NCBI GenBank assembly: GCA_002360455.1
Contig: DEQQ01000085.1
Location: 1-26,595 of the forward strand
Length of the DNA: 26,595 nucleotides
Source of the DNA: Saprospiraceae bacterium UBA3362
GTDB lineage: Bacteria; Bacteroidota; Bacteroidia; Chitinophagales; Saprospiraceae
Direction: 5' to 3'
Below the pieces are notes generated by a model. That model ran no database searches. It was not told the DNA's origin and saw nothing but the letters and a program-made list of their open reading frames with translations. Within the stretch, counting starts at the first letter, position 1. Each line of letters begins with the position of its first letter. Made by a program: the position numbers and the translations under genes. Shown piece after piece: positions 8,201 through 15,901 of the stretch.

Positions 8201-9715
8201 TTAGTTTCCTGCCTCTGCCAATAATTTTTTACCCTTGGCAATAGCATCATCTATAGTACCTACCAAGTTGAAGGCTGCTTCCGGATACTCATCGACTTCT
8301 CCATCCATGATCATATTGAATCCTCGAATTGTCTCCTCTATAGGTACCAACACTCCTTTGATCCCTGTAAATTGCTCGGCAACGTGAAACGGCTGAGATA
8401 GGAATCTCTGTACACGTCTTGCCCTGTGCACAACCAACTTATCATCTTCTGACAATTCTTCCATACCGAGGATGGCAATGATATCCAACAACTCATTATA
8501 TCGCTGAAGTATATTTTTTACCTTTTGTGCAGTATTGTAATGCAATTCTCCGATAATATGAGGATCTAAAATTCTTGAGGTTGAGTCTAACGGATCTACC
8601 GCAGGATAAATACCTAAGGCCGCTATTTTACGAGACAATACTGTGGTTGCATCCAAGTGAGCAAAAGTCGTAGCCGGAGCCGGATCCGTCAAGTCGTCTG
8701 CAGGTACGTAAACCGCTTGTACTGATGTGATAGATCCTCTCTTGGTAGAAGTGATTCTTTCTTGCATCAATCCCATTTCTGTAGCCAATGTAGGTTGGTA
8801 TCCTACAGCAGATGGCATACGTCCCAAAAGGGCAGAAACCTCAGAGCCTGCTTGAGTAAAACGGAAGATATTATCAATGAAGAAAAGAATATCTTTTCCT
8901 CCTGCAGGATCATTCAGATCCCCATCTCGGAAATACTCAGCTACTGTCAATCCTGACAATGCAACTCGAGCACGGGCTCCGGGAGGCTCATTCATCTGAC
9001 CAAAGATAAATGTCGCTTTTGAGTCCAATAATTCCTTTTTATCTACAGCATTCAAATCCCATCCACCTTCTTCCATGGAGTGTTTGAACTTCTCTCCGTA
9101 TTTTATAATTCCGGCCTCGATCATCTCTCGAAGCAAGTCGTTTCCTTCTCTTGTTCTCTCTCCTACTCCGGCAAAAACCGAAAGTCCTCCGTACCCTTTG
9201 GCTATATTATTGATCAGTTCCTGAATCAATACGGTTTTTCCAACACCGGCCCCTCCAAAAAGTCCGATCTTTCCACCTTTTGAATAGGGTTCAATAAGAT
9301 CAATTACTTTAATTCCGGTATAAAGAACCTCAGTCTCGGTACTTAAGTCTTCATAAGTAGGCGGTTTTTTATGGATGGAATACGTGTTTTTTCGGCTCAC
9401 TTCTCCCAAACCATCAATGGCTTGTCCTACAACATTGAAAAGTCTGCCTTTGATATCATCTCCAACAGGCATAGCAATAGTTGTGTCAAGGTCTATCACT
9501 TCTGTTCCTCTAGAAAGTCCATCTGTAGAATCCATCGCTATAGCCCTTACGCTATCTTCTCCCAGATGCTGTTGAACTTCAAGAATAAGATCCTCTTTGC
9601 CCTCTCTTTTTATGCATAAGGCATTATAAATTTCGGGTAAGCGTGAGCTTTCACCTGAGAAAGAAATGTCCACAACGGGACCGACAATTTGACTAACATG
9701 ACCGATATTTGCCAT
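8201..9715 (-). CDS. atpD: ATP synthase F1 beta subunit
   Basis: This is the catalytic subunit of F1-ATPase at the cytoplasmic face of the membrane. Its 504 residues are typical. The Walker A motif GGAGVGKT is at 154-161, followed by the GERTREGNDL segment containing the catalytic glutamate (around 186-195) and the Walker B strand ILFFIDNIFRFTQAG. The DELSEED-like region reads MEELSEDDKL. The N-terminus MANIGHVSQIVGPVVD fits the family, so the ATG at 9715 is secure. A good promoter lies directly upstream. Only atpC follows. The alpha, gamma, delta and Fo genes are elsewhere, as is usual in this phylum. Confidence 0.98.
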   Translation of the reverse strand: MANIGHVSQIVGPVVDISFSGESSRLPEIYNALCIKREGKEDLILEVQQHLGEDSVRAIAMDSTDGLSRGTEVIDLDTTIAMPVGDDIKGRLFNVVGQAIDGLGEVSRKNTYSIHKKPPTYEDLSTETEVLYTGIKVIDLIEPYSKGGKIGLFGGAGVGKTVLIQELINNIAKGYGGLSVFAGVGERTREGNDLLREMIEAGIIKYGEKFKHSMEEGGWDLNAVDKKELLDSKATFIFGQMNEPPGARARVALSGLTVAEYFRDGDLNDPAGGKDILFFIDNIFRFTQAGSEVSALLGRMPSAVGYQPTLATEMGLMQERITSTKRGSITSVQAVYVPADDLTDPAPATTFAHLDATTVLSRKIAALGIYPAVDPLDSTSRILDPHIIGELHYNTAQKVKNILQRYNELLDIIAILGMEELSEDDKLVVHRARRVQRFLSQPFHVAEQFTGIKGVLVPIEETIRGFNMIMDGEVDEYPEAAFNLVGTIDDAIAKGKKLLAEAGN

Positions 9716-9744
9716 AGAATGGATATTTTTTTTAATATTCGGCG

Positions 9745-9774
9745 CAAAGATAAGGTGTTCAGAGCTTAATCAAA
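9745..9774 (-). promoter_or_regulatory. Promoter of atpD-atpC
   Basis: On the minus strand a TTTG at 9774-9771 is followed, after 18 nt, by TATCTTTG at 9752-9745. Both boxes and the spacing fit the Bacteroidota -33/-7 consensus (TTTG, 17-23 nt, TAnnTTTG). The leader to the atpD ATG would be about 23 nt. It is one of the two best promoter candidates in the window. Confidence 0.7.
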
Positions 9775-9850
9775 AAATTTATAGACAATTAGTAATCATC
9801 TTGACAATTCATTTGGAAATTTCTCTTCGCAACCGGAAGAAGACTGGCAA

Positions 9851-11143
9851 TTGCTGCTGGAAAGCCTCAGTCAGGGGATTCCAAATCAAGCTAAACAGGC
9901 TCAAAAAAAGCTCATCGAGTCAGGCCTAATCCAAAAAACGGCCGTCAAATATTTTAGTCCTCCGGACCAAGAATTTGGGACCGTCAAGTTTTGGTCCTGG
10001 ATGGAATTTCATAATATCCTTGAAACCATTTTTAAGAACCAACTCAATGGTGTAGCTTATGAGCTAGCCACTATTCTTAAAAAGAAATATCGGCCTTTGC
10101 CTATCAATTGTATTCAAAGCGCCATGGATCTAGCCACCAAATCTGAACTTATAGCCTCTGCCATCATTCCCATTGTGGGAGAAGCAGGACATGCTTATTG
10201 TAAAATTTTCGATAGATATCGCGACCTAAGTTTTTTGCAATGGAACCAATCATTACCTGAAAGGATTGAGACTAAGGGCATTGAATTTTTCTTATCGCAA
10301 TGGAGAATTTATTTTCCGGAAGATTTTTTTGAACATTTTAAAAAAAGCTTGACCCTTAATAACGAAAAAACAAAATTGCAATGGCTTAAAGCTCTCCAAT
10401 TTATTCGCCAAGAGGAAGTTGAATTTTTTAAACTTGAAATCAATCAAAGTTTAAAAAAGTACCAGATGGATATTTTACGAGTCAATCTTTCTCCAAATTC
10501 GAACACCGACTGGAAGAATGAATTGAAAAGTGAACTCAACGAACAGATTCAAAAAACAGAAATAAGCTTTTCTTCATTCCCTTTGAGTTTTAAGAAAACA
10601 CAACTGTTGGATCATATTCCTCTTGACCTTATTGATGAAAAGGCTATTGTAGTGGATCATATTAAGGCTCTTCTCTCCAATAAAAAATCAAAAGATTTAT
10701 TCAAAAGAATAAAGAACTCAAAAGATGAACAAACTTCTGTTTTATGTTTGAAATTGATGATTGATGAACACTTGCTTGAAGAAAATATGGAATTTGCTTG
10801 GTTGGCAGATTGTATGAGCCATACTGCATTCAATGAGATTGCTTTGTATTGGCTAAAAAAACATAAAGAGCAGACTAATTTGGAATGTGTTTTTCAATTT
10901 ATGAATTCTGATAAGCATTTTTGGAATGACGAACTGGCTGAAGAAATCATGTTGCTTGAGCAATATAAATCATTAACTGATCTTTACGAATTTAGTGTTT
11001 TTTACTCTCGATTTTCTACAAAATTAAATCCAAATGGTCGACTCATATCAACTCTAACGAACAAATATAAATTGGAACCCATAAAGTCAATTTCTTTTGA
11101 TTTAATGGTGTTTTTTAGAAGGCAACTTCGCTTACTTCAATAG
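9851..11143 (+). CDS. Uncharacterised helical protein, start uncertain
   Basis: I do not recognise this protein. Its 430 residues read as a soluble, mostly helical protein rich in Lys, Glu, Leu and Ile, with no signal peptide or membrane helix. Short helical units recur, as in HEAT-like folds, and no catalytic motif is visible. The frame has no ATG before an internal methionine at residue 51. The start given is the TTG at 9851, preceded by GGAAGAAGA about 8 nt upstream. The frame stays open back to 9785, and the extra residues (ending EEDWQ) look protein-like, so a rarer start such as ATT at 9788 is possible. It is divergent from atpD, with little room for a separate promoter. A link to the DUF5691 family crossed my mind but cannot be supported. 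Confidence 0.7.
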   Translation: MLLESLSQGIPNQAKQAQKKLIESGLIQKTAVKYFSPPDQEFGTVKFWSWMEFHNILETIFKNQLNGVAYELATILKKKYRPLPINCIQSAMDLATKSELIASAIIPIVGEAGHAYCKIFDRYRDLSFLQWNQSLPERIETKGIEFFLSQWRIYFPEDFFEHFKKSLTLNNEKTKLQWLKALQFIRQEEVEFFKLEINQSLKKYQMDILRVNLSPNSNTDWKNELKSELNEQIQKTEISFSSFPLSFKKTQLLDHIPLDLIDEKAIVVDHIKALLSNKKSKDLFKRIKNSKDEQTSVLCLKLMIDEHLLEENMEFAWLADCMSHTAFNEIALYWLKKHKEQTNLECVFQFMNSDKHFWNDELAEEIMLLEQYKSLTDLYEFSVFYSRFSTKLNPNGRLISTLTNKYKLEPIKSISFDLMVFFRRQLRLLQ

Positions 11144-11234
11144 TAAAATAAATCCCTTTTATCGGTTCAATTAATTTATTGTCATTTTTTAAAAAACGGA
11201 TAAAGTTCGACACAAATACTATGCTCTATCAATG

Positions 11235-11864
11235 CTAAGACTTCGCTTGTTTTTCTCGAATAAAGGCTTTGAACATATCAAGTGCGTTGTTAAAATGTCT
11301 ATTGTTGTACACGATTATATCCAGGTAAGAAAGATAAGGTTCTACATAGGCTTTGTAAGAGGGAGAAACATGTTTTTCGTATTTATAAAGAACATCTTCC
11401 AGTGGATAATTTCGCTCTGTTTGATCTCTTTTTATTCTGCGAATCACTTTATAAACATCGTCTGCATGGATGAGCACCTTCAAATCCAGAAGATTTCTTA
11501 ATAACTCATCATGCAATAAAAACAAGCCTTCGATAAGGTAAACTTTGGCAGGTGGAACTACAATTTCTTGAGCAACTGCAAGAGGGTTATTGAATGTATA
11601 TTCCATTCTTCTTATCTCTTGAGCTTGTTTTGCTTTGGCTAAATCTTTAAAAAAATCAACCCAAATAAAGGATGAAGGCAGATCAAAATTGAGTTCTCCC
11701 GCTTCATCTTTTACTTGTTGTTGCCTGGGCTTATAATAATTATCCATAGAAATCAAGCCCAGCTCTTCCTCAGTAAACTCTGATCGGAGATTCCGAATGA
11801 ATGTGGTTTTACCGGAGCCGCTGCCACCGGTGACGCCGATGAGGAATGATTCTTTGTTTGCCAT
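11235..11864 (-). CDS. udk: Uridine kinase
   Basis: This cytosolic kinase phosphorylates uridine and cytidine to UMP and CMP, using ATP or GTP, in pyrimidine salvage. The 209 residues match the family length. The P-loop GGSGSGKT is at 13-20. It is followed by the substrate-site segment SMDNYYKP, the strand VYLIEGLFLL (Walker B-like, ending in the glutamate), and the lid region RRIKRDQTERNYPLEDVL with its arginines. The ATG at 11864 gives the standard MANKESFLIGVTGG start. It is divergent from a nucleoside transporter 54 bp away, so uptake and phosphorylation of nucleosides are probably co-regulated. Confidence 0.93.
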   Translation of the reverse strand: MANKESFLIGVTGGSGSGKTTFIRNLRSEFTEEELGLISMDNYYKPRQQQVKDEAGELNFDLPSSFIWVDFFKDLAKAKQAQEIRRMEYTFNNPLAVAQEIVVPPAKVYLIEGLFLLHDELLRNLLDLKVLIHADDVYKVIRRIKRDQTERNYPLEDVLYKYEKHVSPSYKAYVEPYLSYLDIIVYNNRHFNNALDMFKAFIREKQAKS

Positions 11865-11890
11865 TTTTGGATTGGTTTAAGAGAATTTGC

Positions 11891-11908
11891 TTAATTTGCC
11901 CAAAATTA
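11891..11908. promoter_or_regulatory. Divergent promoter boxes of udk and the nucleoside transporter
   Basis: The 54-bp gap carries, on the minus strand, TAATTTTG (11908-11901), a perfect TAnnTTTG for udk. On the plus strand it carries TTAATTTG (11891-11898), one mismatch, with a TTTG at 11866-11869 and a 21-nt spacer, for the transporter. The two boxes face each other 2 nt apart, so polymerase could hardly use both at once. Confidence 0.45.
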
Positions 11909-11918
11909 TTGAATAGGT

Positions 11919-13214
11919 ATGGAAATTGGGTCATTTAGAGCAATATTTGGCATAATATTTTTGGTCGGTCTCTGTTATTTATTAAGTGAAAATAAAAAAT
12001 CGATCAATTGGAGGTTGGTAATCACAGGGTTACTACTCCAGTTTGTATTTGCCTTAGGCGTCTTGAAGGTCTCCTTTATTAAATCCATATTTGAGCATAT
12101 TGCCGGTGTTTTTGTCGTTTTTTTGGATTTCACTAAAGAAGGCAGCCGGTTTTTATTTGGAAATCTAATGGATCAAAGCCAAAACTATGGCTTCATATTT
12201 GCATTTCAAGTGTTGCCCACAGTGCTCTTTTTCTCTGCTGTAACATCACTGCTCTATTACTTAGGAATTTTGCAAAAAATCGTTTTTGGAATAGCTTGGG
12301 TGATGAAAAGAACCATGAAGCTTTCCGGTGCAGAAAGTCTCTCTGCCGCAGGCAATATTTTTCTTGGTCAAACCGAAGCGCCCTTACTTATCAAACCCTA
12401 TCTGGAGAAAATGACGCGCTCCGAAGTTCTTTGTGTGATGGTAGGAGGTATGGCCACCATTGCCGGCGGAGTATTGGCAGCTTATGTGGGATTTTTGGGA
12501 GGAGATGATCCTGTCAAGCAACAACTTTATGCGACTCATCTTTTATCAGCCTCGGTTATGTCAGCTCCTGCAGCTATAGTGGCCTCTAAGCTCTTGTTGC
12601 CCGAGGTCAATCCGGATCAAATAGATCAAGAGCTGAATATTCCAAAAGATAAAATAGGTTCCAATATATTGGAGGCCATTTCTAATGGAACTTCAGATGG
12701 GTTAAAATTAGCCGTAAATGTTGGTGCAATGCTTTTGGTTTTTACCGCTCTCATTTATATGGTGAATTATATAATAACCAATAGTGTTGGTTCTTTTTTT
12801 GGGCTTAATGAATGGGTAAAATCCCTTCCCGGGTCAAAATATGATGCCTTTTCACTCCAATTTATTTTGGGCGTTGTATGCTCACCTATTGCATGGCTAT
12901 TAGGAGTTCCGACTCAAGACTTGATGTTGGCAGGTCAATTGCTTGGAGAAAAAACAATACTCAATGAATTCTATGCCTACACTTCTATGGCTGCAATGAA
13001 AAAAGATATGCTCATGAGCGAAAAAGGCTTACTTATTTGTACTTATGCATTGTGTGGCTTTTCCAATTTTGCGTCTATCGGAATTCAAATCGGCGGCATT
13101 GGAAGTTTGGCTCCATCACAACGTTCTACGCTCGCTCAACTTGGAATCAAAGCTCTTATTGGAGGAACTGTAGCTTGTTTTTTTACTGCAGCTACAGCTT
13201 CATTCTTCATCTAA
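11919..13214 (+). CDS. Concentrative nucleoside transporter (CNT / NupC family)
   Basis: This inner-membrane symporter of 431 residues brings nucleosides in with Na+ or H+. The CNT core motifs are present in order: GNIFLGQTEAPLLIKPYL, then GGMATIAGGVLAAYVGF, SAPAAIVASKLLLPE, GTSDGLKLAVNVGAML, CSPIAWLLGVP, LGEKTILNEFYAY, and CGFSNFASIGIQIGGIG. Three N-terminal helices precede them, as in bacterial CNTs. The Gln-Thr-Glu and Asn-Glu-Phe motifs are the known nucleoside and cation contacts. The ATG at 11919 follows an AT-rich leader. It is divergent from udk, giving an uptake-plus-kinase salvage pair. Its last 15 bp overlap the convergent rimM. Which nucleosides it carries cannot be read from the sequence. 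Confidence 0.93.
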   Translation: MEIGSFRAIFGIIFLVGLCYLLSENKKSINWRLVITGLLLQFVFALGVLKVSFIKSIFEHIAGVFVVFLDFTKEGSRFLFGNLMDQSQNYGFIFAFQVLPTVLFFSAVTSLLYYLGILQKIVFGIAWVMKRTMKLSGAESLSAAGNIFLGQTEAPLLIKPYLEKMTRSEVLCVMVGGMATIAGGVLAAYVGFLGGDDPVKQQLYATHLLSASVMSAPAAIVASKLLLPEVNPDQIDQELNIPKDKIGSNILEAISNGTSDGLKLAVNVGAMLLVFTALIYMVNYIITNSVGSFFGLNEWVKSLPGSKYDAFSLQFILGVVCSPIAWLLGVPTQDLMLAGQLLGEKTILNEFYAYTSMAAMKKDMLMSEKGLLICTYALCGFSNFASIGIQIGGIGSLAPSQRSTLAQLGIKALIGGTVACFFTAATASFFI

Positions 13215-13769
13215 ATCCGAGGCTCCGGAAGGATGCATTCCATCCGGCAATTGCATGGTAACTGTCCGTTGATCTTCATCAATATCAAGGAGCCATTCCT
13301 CAACAAACGGTACATAAAATTCAATTTTATGGTCTGCAATTTTTAGCATCCATTGTGACGGAAATTCTTCAATAGATAAGATGGTGCCAAACGAAATTCC
13401 ATTTTGATCAAACAATTGAAAGCCTTCAAACTCAGCCTCACTGTATTGCTTATCGATAAGGTCTAAAAGTTCTTTTGAAAATTTGCTTTTGTCAACATAG
13501 ATTTCTTGATGGGCCAAATCCTTTGCTTGTTCTAAGTTATGGATTCCTTCCAGCTGAATCATGAGCTCTCCATCTCCTTTGACATCCAATATTTTGAAGG
13601 GAATAAAATTACCTTTTGGTTTTATAAATAACCATTGGTTAGCTTGGATCAAGTCGTTGAATTCTTCTTGTACAAAACACTTTATTGATCCATGCACACC
13701 ATGCGTTTTTCCTAAGCTTCCGATAGCGAAATATTGAATTTCTTTGAAGTAAGGATTGGAATTTGACAT
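13200..13769 (-). CDS. rimM: Ribosome maturation factor RimM
   Basis: This 16S rRNA-processing factor binds protein S19 in the 30S head during assembly. Its 189 residues have the two expected domains: an N-terminal beta-barrel beginning FAIGSLGKTHGVHGSIKC (conserved G-x-hGlkG-like turn), with GxxELMIQLEGI and AxxLxxxEIYVD, and a C-terminal PRC barrel starting near LIDKQYSEAEFEGFQLFD and including PSQWMLKI and FVEEWLLDID. The usual end of the family, I-x-V-x-x-P-x-G-h-h, appears as VTMQLPDGMHP. The common partners rpsP and trmD are not adjacent, although rpsP could lie elsewhere. It overlaps the nucleoside transporter tail to tail by 15 bp, so the messages would be complementary there. Confidence 0.93.
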   Translation of the reverse strand: MSNSNPYFKEIQYFAIGSLGKTHGVHGSIKCFVQEEFNDLIQANQWLFIKPKGNFIPFKILDVKGDGELMIQLEGIHNLEQAKDLAHQEIYVDKSKFSKELLDLIDKQYSEAEFEGFQLFDQNGISFGTILSIEEFPSQWMLKIADHKIEFYVPFVEEWLLDIDEDQRTVTMQLPDGMHPSGASDLDEE

Positions 13770-13886
13770 AGCTAATGGTTTAAGAAATATTATTCAAGTT
13801 TAACTATCAAAAAATCACAGGTCTTTGTTTCTAATGGGGTAATGGACTTTGTTGAATTTTATATCGAGTTAATATATCCCTGTGAG

Positions 13887-13979
13887 TAGGCTGTATGAGA
13901 CCGGCTTTGCCGGGAGTGCGAAGCACCGAGCGATAGCGAGTCAGGAAGACTACGACCCTGCTTGCAGGGACACAGCCTA
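13887..13979 (+). repeat. Structured repeat, copy 1 (outer stem, three hairpins, conserved linker)
   Basis: The outer stem is a perfect 8-bp inverted repeat, TAGGCTGT (13887-13894) with ACAGCCTA (13972-13979). Inside are hairpin A (13901-13905 with 13909-13913), hairpin B (13916-13919 with 13923-13926, loop GAA) and hairpin C (13956-13960 with 13965-13969, CTTG tetraloop). Between B and C is a 29-nt linker (13927-13955) containing CGAGCGATAGCGAG and GGAAGACT. The same order of parts occurs at 24270-24368 on the other strand. The right arm contains the stop codon of the Xaa-Pro aminopeptidase gene. Confidence 0.8.
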
Positions 13980-15764
13980 AGCCTTATAGATTTCTGTATT
14001 TTTTTTCAACCAAGCCTGTTCTTTTTCATTGAGCCAAGGTGAAACTTGATTCCACACTTTCTTATGATAATCATTGAGCCAATTCTGATATTCTGCTCCA
14101 AAATGAGCAGAAAAAATTAAGCTTGTATCGATAGGAAAGAGTGTGAGATTTTCAAAACAATAAAACTCCTCTGAGCCCGAAACAGGCTGAACCACAACCA
14201 GATTTTCTATCCTAATACCGTGGCTTCCTTCTTGATAAAATCCGGGTTCATTGGATGTAAGCATTCCGGGCAAGAACTCGGTCATCCCTCTCTGGTTCCA
14301 TGCAGACACAAAACCCTGAGGAGGCTCATGAACATTCATAAAGTAGCCCACGCCATGGCCTGTGCCATGTCCAAAGTTAAGATTCAAATTCCACAAATGA
14401 CGACGAGCTAAAATATCCATTTGAATGCCTTTGGTTCCCTTAGGAAAAATCAGTTTATCCAAGTCAATATGCCCTTTGAGTACGGCAGTGTAATGAATCT
14501 TGATCTCATCCGAAACTTCACCTAATGCGATGGTTCTTGTAATATCCGTAGTGCCGTCCTCGTATTGACCACCGCTGTCACAAAGCAAAACTCCTGCTTT
14601 GCGAATAAGGGCAGAACCTGTAGCCGGAGGTCTATAGTGAATGATTGCGCCGTTGGAACGATAGCCTATTATAGCATTGAAGCTTTCTCCAAAATAATGT
14701 GGCATTTTGGATCTTTCTTGTGCAATTTGCATTGCAAAATCAAATTCACTTACGTTTGCATTGTTATCCAACTGAGATTCCAACCACATCATGGATCTCA
14801 CAAGGGCTGCCCCGTCTTTGGCCATTGCAGTTCGAATATGACTTATTTCGGCCGGACTTTTCTGAGCCTTCATATTCATAATGCAGCTCGGTGAATAAAT
14901 AATAGAGCCTTGAGGTAGAGAGAGCGAAATTTTTGCATTGAGAGTGGAGCTGTCAATCCATATTTTATGATTAGAATTGAGCTTGCTCAGATCCGAAAAC
15001 AACTCTTGATATTCTTTGATCAGGACATTATCTTCTTGCAACTTGATTAGTAATTCGGCCGAAACTTTTTGAGGATTTATATATAAAGTTTGCTGCCCTA
15101 GTTGAAGCATTAAATAAGCTACAAAAACGGGATTGGATTCCACATCCCGACCTCTGAGGTTGAGAATATAGGCTACCTCATCTAAGGCGGAAACCAAAAA
15201 ATAGTCAGCCTCTTTGGCTTTCATTTCTTTGTGTACAATCTGTAATTTTTCTGCTCTGGAGCTAGGAGCAAATTTGCTGTCGTGCTCAAATATGGGATCC
15301 AAAGGCAATGGCTGCCTGTCATTCCAGAATGGAGCCAAAAGATCTCCACAATCTTTAAGTCGGAGTTTCTTTTCAGTCAATATTTTATCAAAATAATTAA
15401 TCTGACTCAGGCTAAAACACCAAAAATCCAAACCCACGACCTGCCCTTCTTTCAAATTCTCCAGAATCCAATCTAAATATTCTGCCTGAGTCTGAACTTT
15501 CATTTTATGAAGTTGAATTTCTGATCCGGCCAGTTCTTGTTCGGCTTGCAGAAAATACCTCACATCAGTCCATAATCCTGCATGATTCTGACTTACTACA
15601 ACGGTTCCTGCGCTTCCATGAAATCCCGAAATCCAGTATCTGCCCTTCCAATATTCGGGAGCATATTCACTTTGGTGAGGATCTGACGAACCTATGATAT
15701 AAGCATCGACTCCGGCGCTGTTCATTTGCATACGGAGTTTAGCGATTTTTTCGTTAACCAACAT
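13977..15764 (-). CDS. Xaa-Pro aminopeptidase, three-domain M24B peptidase
   Basis: This cytosolic metallopeptidase removes an N-terminal residue that precedes proline. The 595 residues give the long three-domain form, like eukaryotic XPNPEP1: two creatinase-like N-terminal domains (about 1-150 and 160-300) and a pita-bread catalytic domain (about 305-550). The five di-metal ligands are all present: Asp396 (LCDSGGQY), Asp407 (TTDITRT), His470 (GHGTGHGVG), Glu506 (TSNEPG) and Glu520 (IRIENL). No signal peptide is seen. I chose the ATG at 15764, which begins MLVNEKIAKLR like relatives. A reading from 15830 adds 22 unlikely residues and runs over the promoter box. The stop codon lies in the terminal arm of a structured repeat. 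Confidence 0.93.
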   Translation of the reverse strand: MLVNEKIAKLRMQMNSAGVDAYIIGSSDPHQSEYAPEYWKGRYWISGFHGSAGTVVVSQNHAGLWTDVRYFLQAEQELAGSEIQLHKMKVQTQAEYLDWILENLKEGQVVGLDFWCFSLSQINYFDKILTEKKLRLKDCGDLLAPFWNDRQPLPLDPIFEHDSKFAPSSRAEKLQIVHKEMKAKEADYFLVSALDEVAYILNLRGRDVESNPVFVAYLMLQLGQQTLYINPQKVSAELLIKLQEDNVLIKEYQELFSDLSKLNSNHKIWIDSSTLNAKISLSLPQGSIIYSPSCIMNMKAQKSPAEISHIRTAMAKDGAALVRSMMWLESQLDNNANVSEFDFAMQIAQERSKMPHYFGESFNAIIGYRSNGAIIHYRPPATGSALIRKAGVLLCDSGGQYEDGTTDITRTIALGEVSDEIKIHYTAVLKGHIDLDKLIFPKGTKGIQMDILARRHLWNLNLNFGHGTGHGVGYFMNVHEPPQGFVSAWNQRGMTEFLPGMLTSNEPGFYQEGSHGIRIENLVVVQPVSGSEEFYCFENLTLFPIDTSLIFSAHFGAEYQNWLNDYHKKVWNQVSPWLNEKEQAWLKKNTEIYKA

Positions 15765-15814
15765 TTTTAATAATTTATGTATTAAAATATTTTTTAATAT
15801 GACTGAATTTCTCG

Positions 15815-15835
15815 TATATTTGCTTCTCAAAAGTA
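15815..15835. promoter_or_regulatory. Face-to-face -7 boxes for rpoN (+) and the aminopeptidase gene (-)
   Basis: TATATTTG at 15815-15822 (+) points to rpoN. TACTTTTG at 15835-15828 (-) points to the aminopeptidase gene. Both match TAnnTTTG exactly, and only 5 nt separate them. Each expected transcription start falls in or next to the opposing box. No convincing -33 motif is present for either, and the leaders would be about 73 and 57 nt. Confidence 0.5.
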
Positions 15836-15901
15836 TGCCAAAAACAGTAATCCGAACTAATTCATTGAAATTATTGTTTTTATATAAGGCTTTTTTACTA
15901 T

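Noticed and set aside
13887..13979. CRISPR repeat or integron attC site
   Set aside because: There are only two copies, over 10 kb apart and on opposite strands, with no spacers, cas genes or integrase. The long conserved unpaired linker does not fit attC sites.
15765..15830. 22-residue N-terminal extension of the Xaa-Pro aminopeptidase
   Set aside because: The extension does not look like a signal peptide and runs over a perfect promoter box for the gene. The ATG at 15764 aligns with the family start.
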